From Bacteroidota bacterium (GTDB lineage Bacteria; Bacteroidota; Bacteroidia; Flavobacteriales_F; PHOS-HE28): DNA of 5,744 bases. The position numbers and the translations under genes were made by a program. The notes beneath the pieces were generated by a model, which saw only the letters and a program-made list of their open reading frames with translations, was not told the origin of the DNA and did not search any database. The first letter of the stretch is position 1, and each line of letters opens with the position of its first letter. The stretch spans positions 1 to 5,744 of the forward strand of contig JAEYYE010000151.1 in assembly GCA_023430945.1 (NCBI GenBank). Direction: 5' to 3'. This document shows, one piece after another, positions 5,173 through 5,744 of the stretch.

Positions 5173-5744
5173 CTACAATTCTTCAGCGATCACCTCGCGC
5201 ACACCGGGCACTTCGTGTTTCAACAGGTTCTCGATCCCCTGCTTCAGCGTGATCATGCTGCTCGGGCAACCGCTGCACGCTCCGCGCAGTGTTACGGTTA
5301 CCACTCCTTCGCTGAACGATCGGAAAGCGATGTGCCCGCCATCACCTTCCACCGCCGGCCGGATGTATTCCTCCAGGATCTGAATGATCTTCCTGTCGTC
5401 CTCCGACTTCGCTTCCGCATGTGTGCTCGCGCGCTCGTTCGCATCGGCAAGGGCTTGCGCCGGAGCATCCGCATACACCACGCGGCCATCCTCGTTCAGG
5501 AATTCCTGGATGTATTCGCGCAGCTCCAACTGCACAAGGTCCCACGTCACCACATCGTTCTTCGTAACGGTGATGAAATTGCTCGAAATGAAAACGCCCG
5601 TAACGAACGGCAAGTTGAAGATCTTTTCCGCAAGCGGCGAAACACCTTCGGTCTCTTCGGGCGATCGGAATTCGAGCAACCGGTCCTCCAGCAAGAGCAT
5701 CCGGCTGCTCACGAATCGCATCGTGCCCGGGTTCGGTGTGCTCT
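5173..5744 (-). CDS. NifU/Nfu-type Fe-S cluster carrier protein (5'-partial)
   Basis: This is a two-domain Nfu scaffold/carrier that delivers Fe-S clusters to apoproteins in the cytoplasm. The frame stays open past the ATG at 5721 to the window edge, and the upstream codons encode STPNPGT. Together with MRFV this gives TPNPGTMRF, the conserved start of the Nfu N-terminal domain, so the ATG at 5721 is internal and roughly ten residues are missing. Numbering from that ATG: Nfu N-terminal domain about 1-87 (with FVTGVFISSNFITVTK at 39-54), a variable linker 88-108, then the NifU domain 110-182 with VEGDGGHI (124-131) and the cluster-binding C149-x-x-C152 in GACSGCPSS. Both ligand cysteines are present, so it should be active. 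The stop at 5173 is followed by a strong terminator. Without the upstream sequence I cannot say whether other Fe-S or Mrp/ApbC-type genes precede it. Confidence 0.93.
   Translation of the reverse strand, partial: STPNPGTMRFVSSRMLLLEDRLLEFRSPEETEGVSPLAEKIFNLPFVTGVFISSNFITVTKNDVVTWDLVQLELREYIQEFLNEDGRVVYADAPAQALADANERASTHAEAKSEDDRKIIQILEEYIRPAVEGDGGHIAFRSFSEGVVTVTLRGACSGCPSSMITLKQGIENLLKHEVPGVREVIAEEL

Noticed and set aside
4203..5252. 349-codon open frame on the plus strand opposite the plug and sigma genes
   Set aside because: Its codons are exactly in register with the minus-strand genes, so stops would need TTA, CTA or TCA in those genes, which are rare at this GC content. The predicted protein has no recognisable domain, while both minus-strand genes have clear ones.

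Overview
The window looks like chromosomal DNA from a member of the Bacteroidota, probably Flavobacteriales-like, with an unusually high GC content for that group (roughly mid-50s percent by eye). The phylum call rests on four things: an OmpA-type envelope protein combining PD40 propeller repeats with carboxypeptidase-regulatory (CRD) domains; a CRD plus TonB-plug protein; a two-domain Nfu protein with the N-terminal TPNPGTMRF motif; and a Bacteroidota-style LysA. No rRNA, tRNA, CRISPR array or mobile element is visible.

Layout, left to right. Positions 1-1259 (+) hold the 3' part of a large envelope protein with PD40 repeats, two CRDs and an OmpA peptidoglycan-binding domain. Its 5' end lies outside the window. 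A GC-rich hairpin (1275-1313) separates it from the convergent lysA (1320-2570, -), diaminopimelate decarboxylase. The 110-bp gap upstream of lysA contains a perfect 36-bp palindrome (2629-2664) that is itself built from two TGTT-N4-AACA dyads 20 bp apart. Next comes a compact minus-strand operon, transcribed right to left. It begins with a short secreted or periplasmic CRD + TonB-plug protein with no beta-barrel (4317-5069). Three bases later an ECF sigma factor starts (3753-4313), and the next gene overlaps it by 20 bp: a single-pass membrane protein with an anti-sigma-like N-terminus and a TPR-like C-terminus (2681-3772). A canonical T-tract terminator (5125-5150) isolates this operon from nifU/nfu (5173-5744, -), whose first codons are outside the window.

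The plug protein, sigma factor and membrane protein are packed as one translationally coupled unit. They look like an envelope-signalling cassette: a plug-like exported component, a membrane-spanning regulator and a cytoplasmic sigma factor. This differs from Fec-type systems because the plug protein has neither barrel nor visible STN signalling domain. It is the best candidate here for an under-described system, but the signalling link is inferred from gene order only.

The whole window is strikingly enriched in GATC and CGATCG (about 139 and 28 by hand count, versus about 22 and 1.6 expected from base composition). The enrichment is strongest in the membrane-regulator gene.
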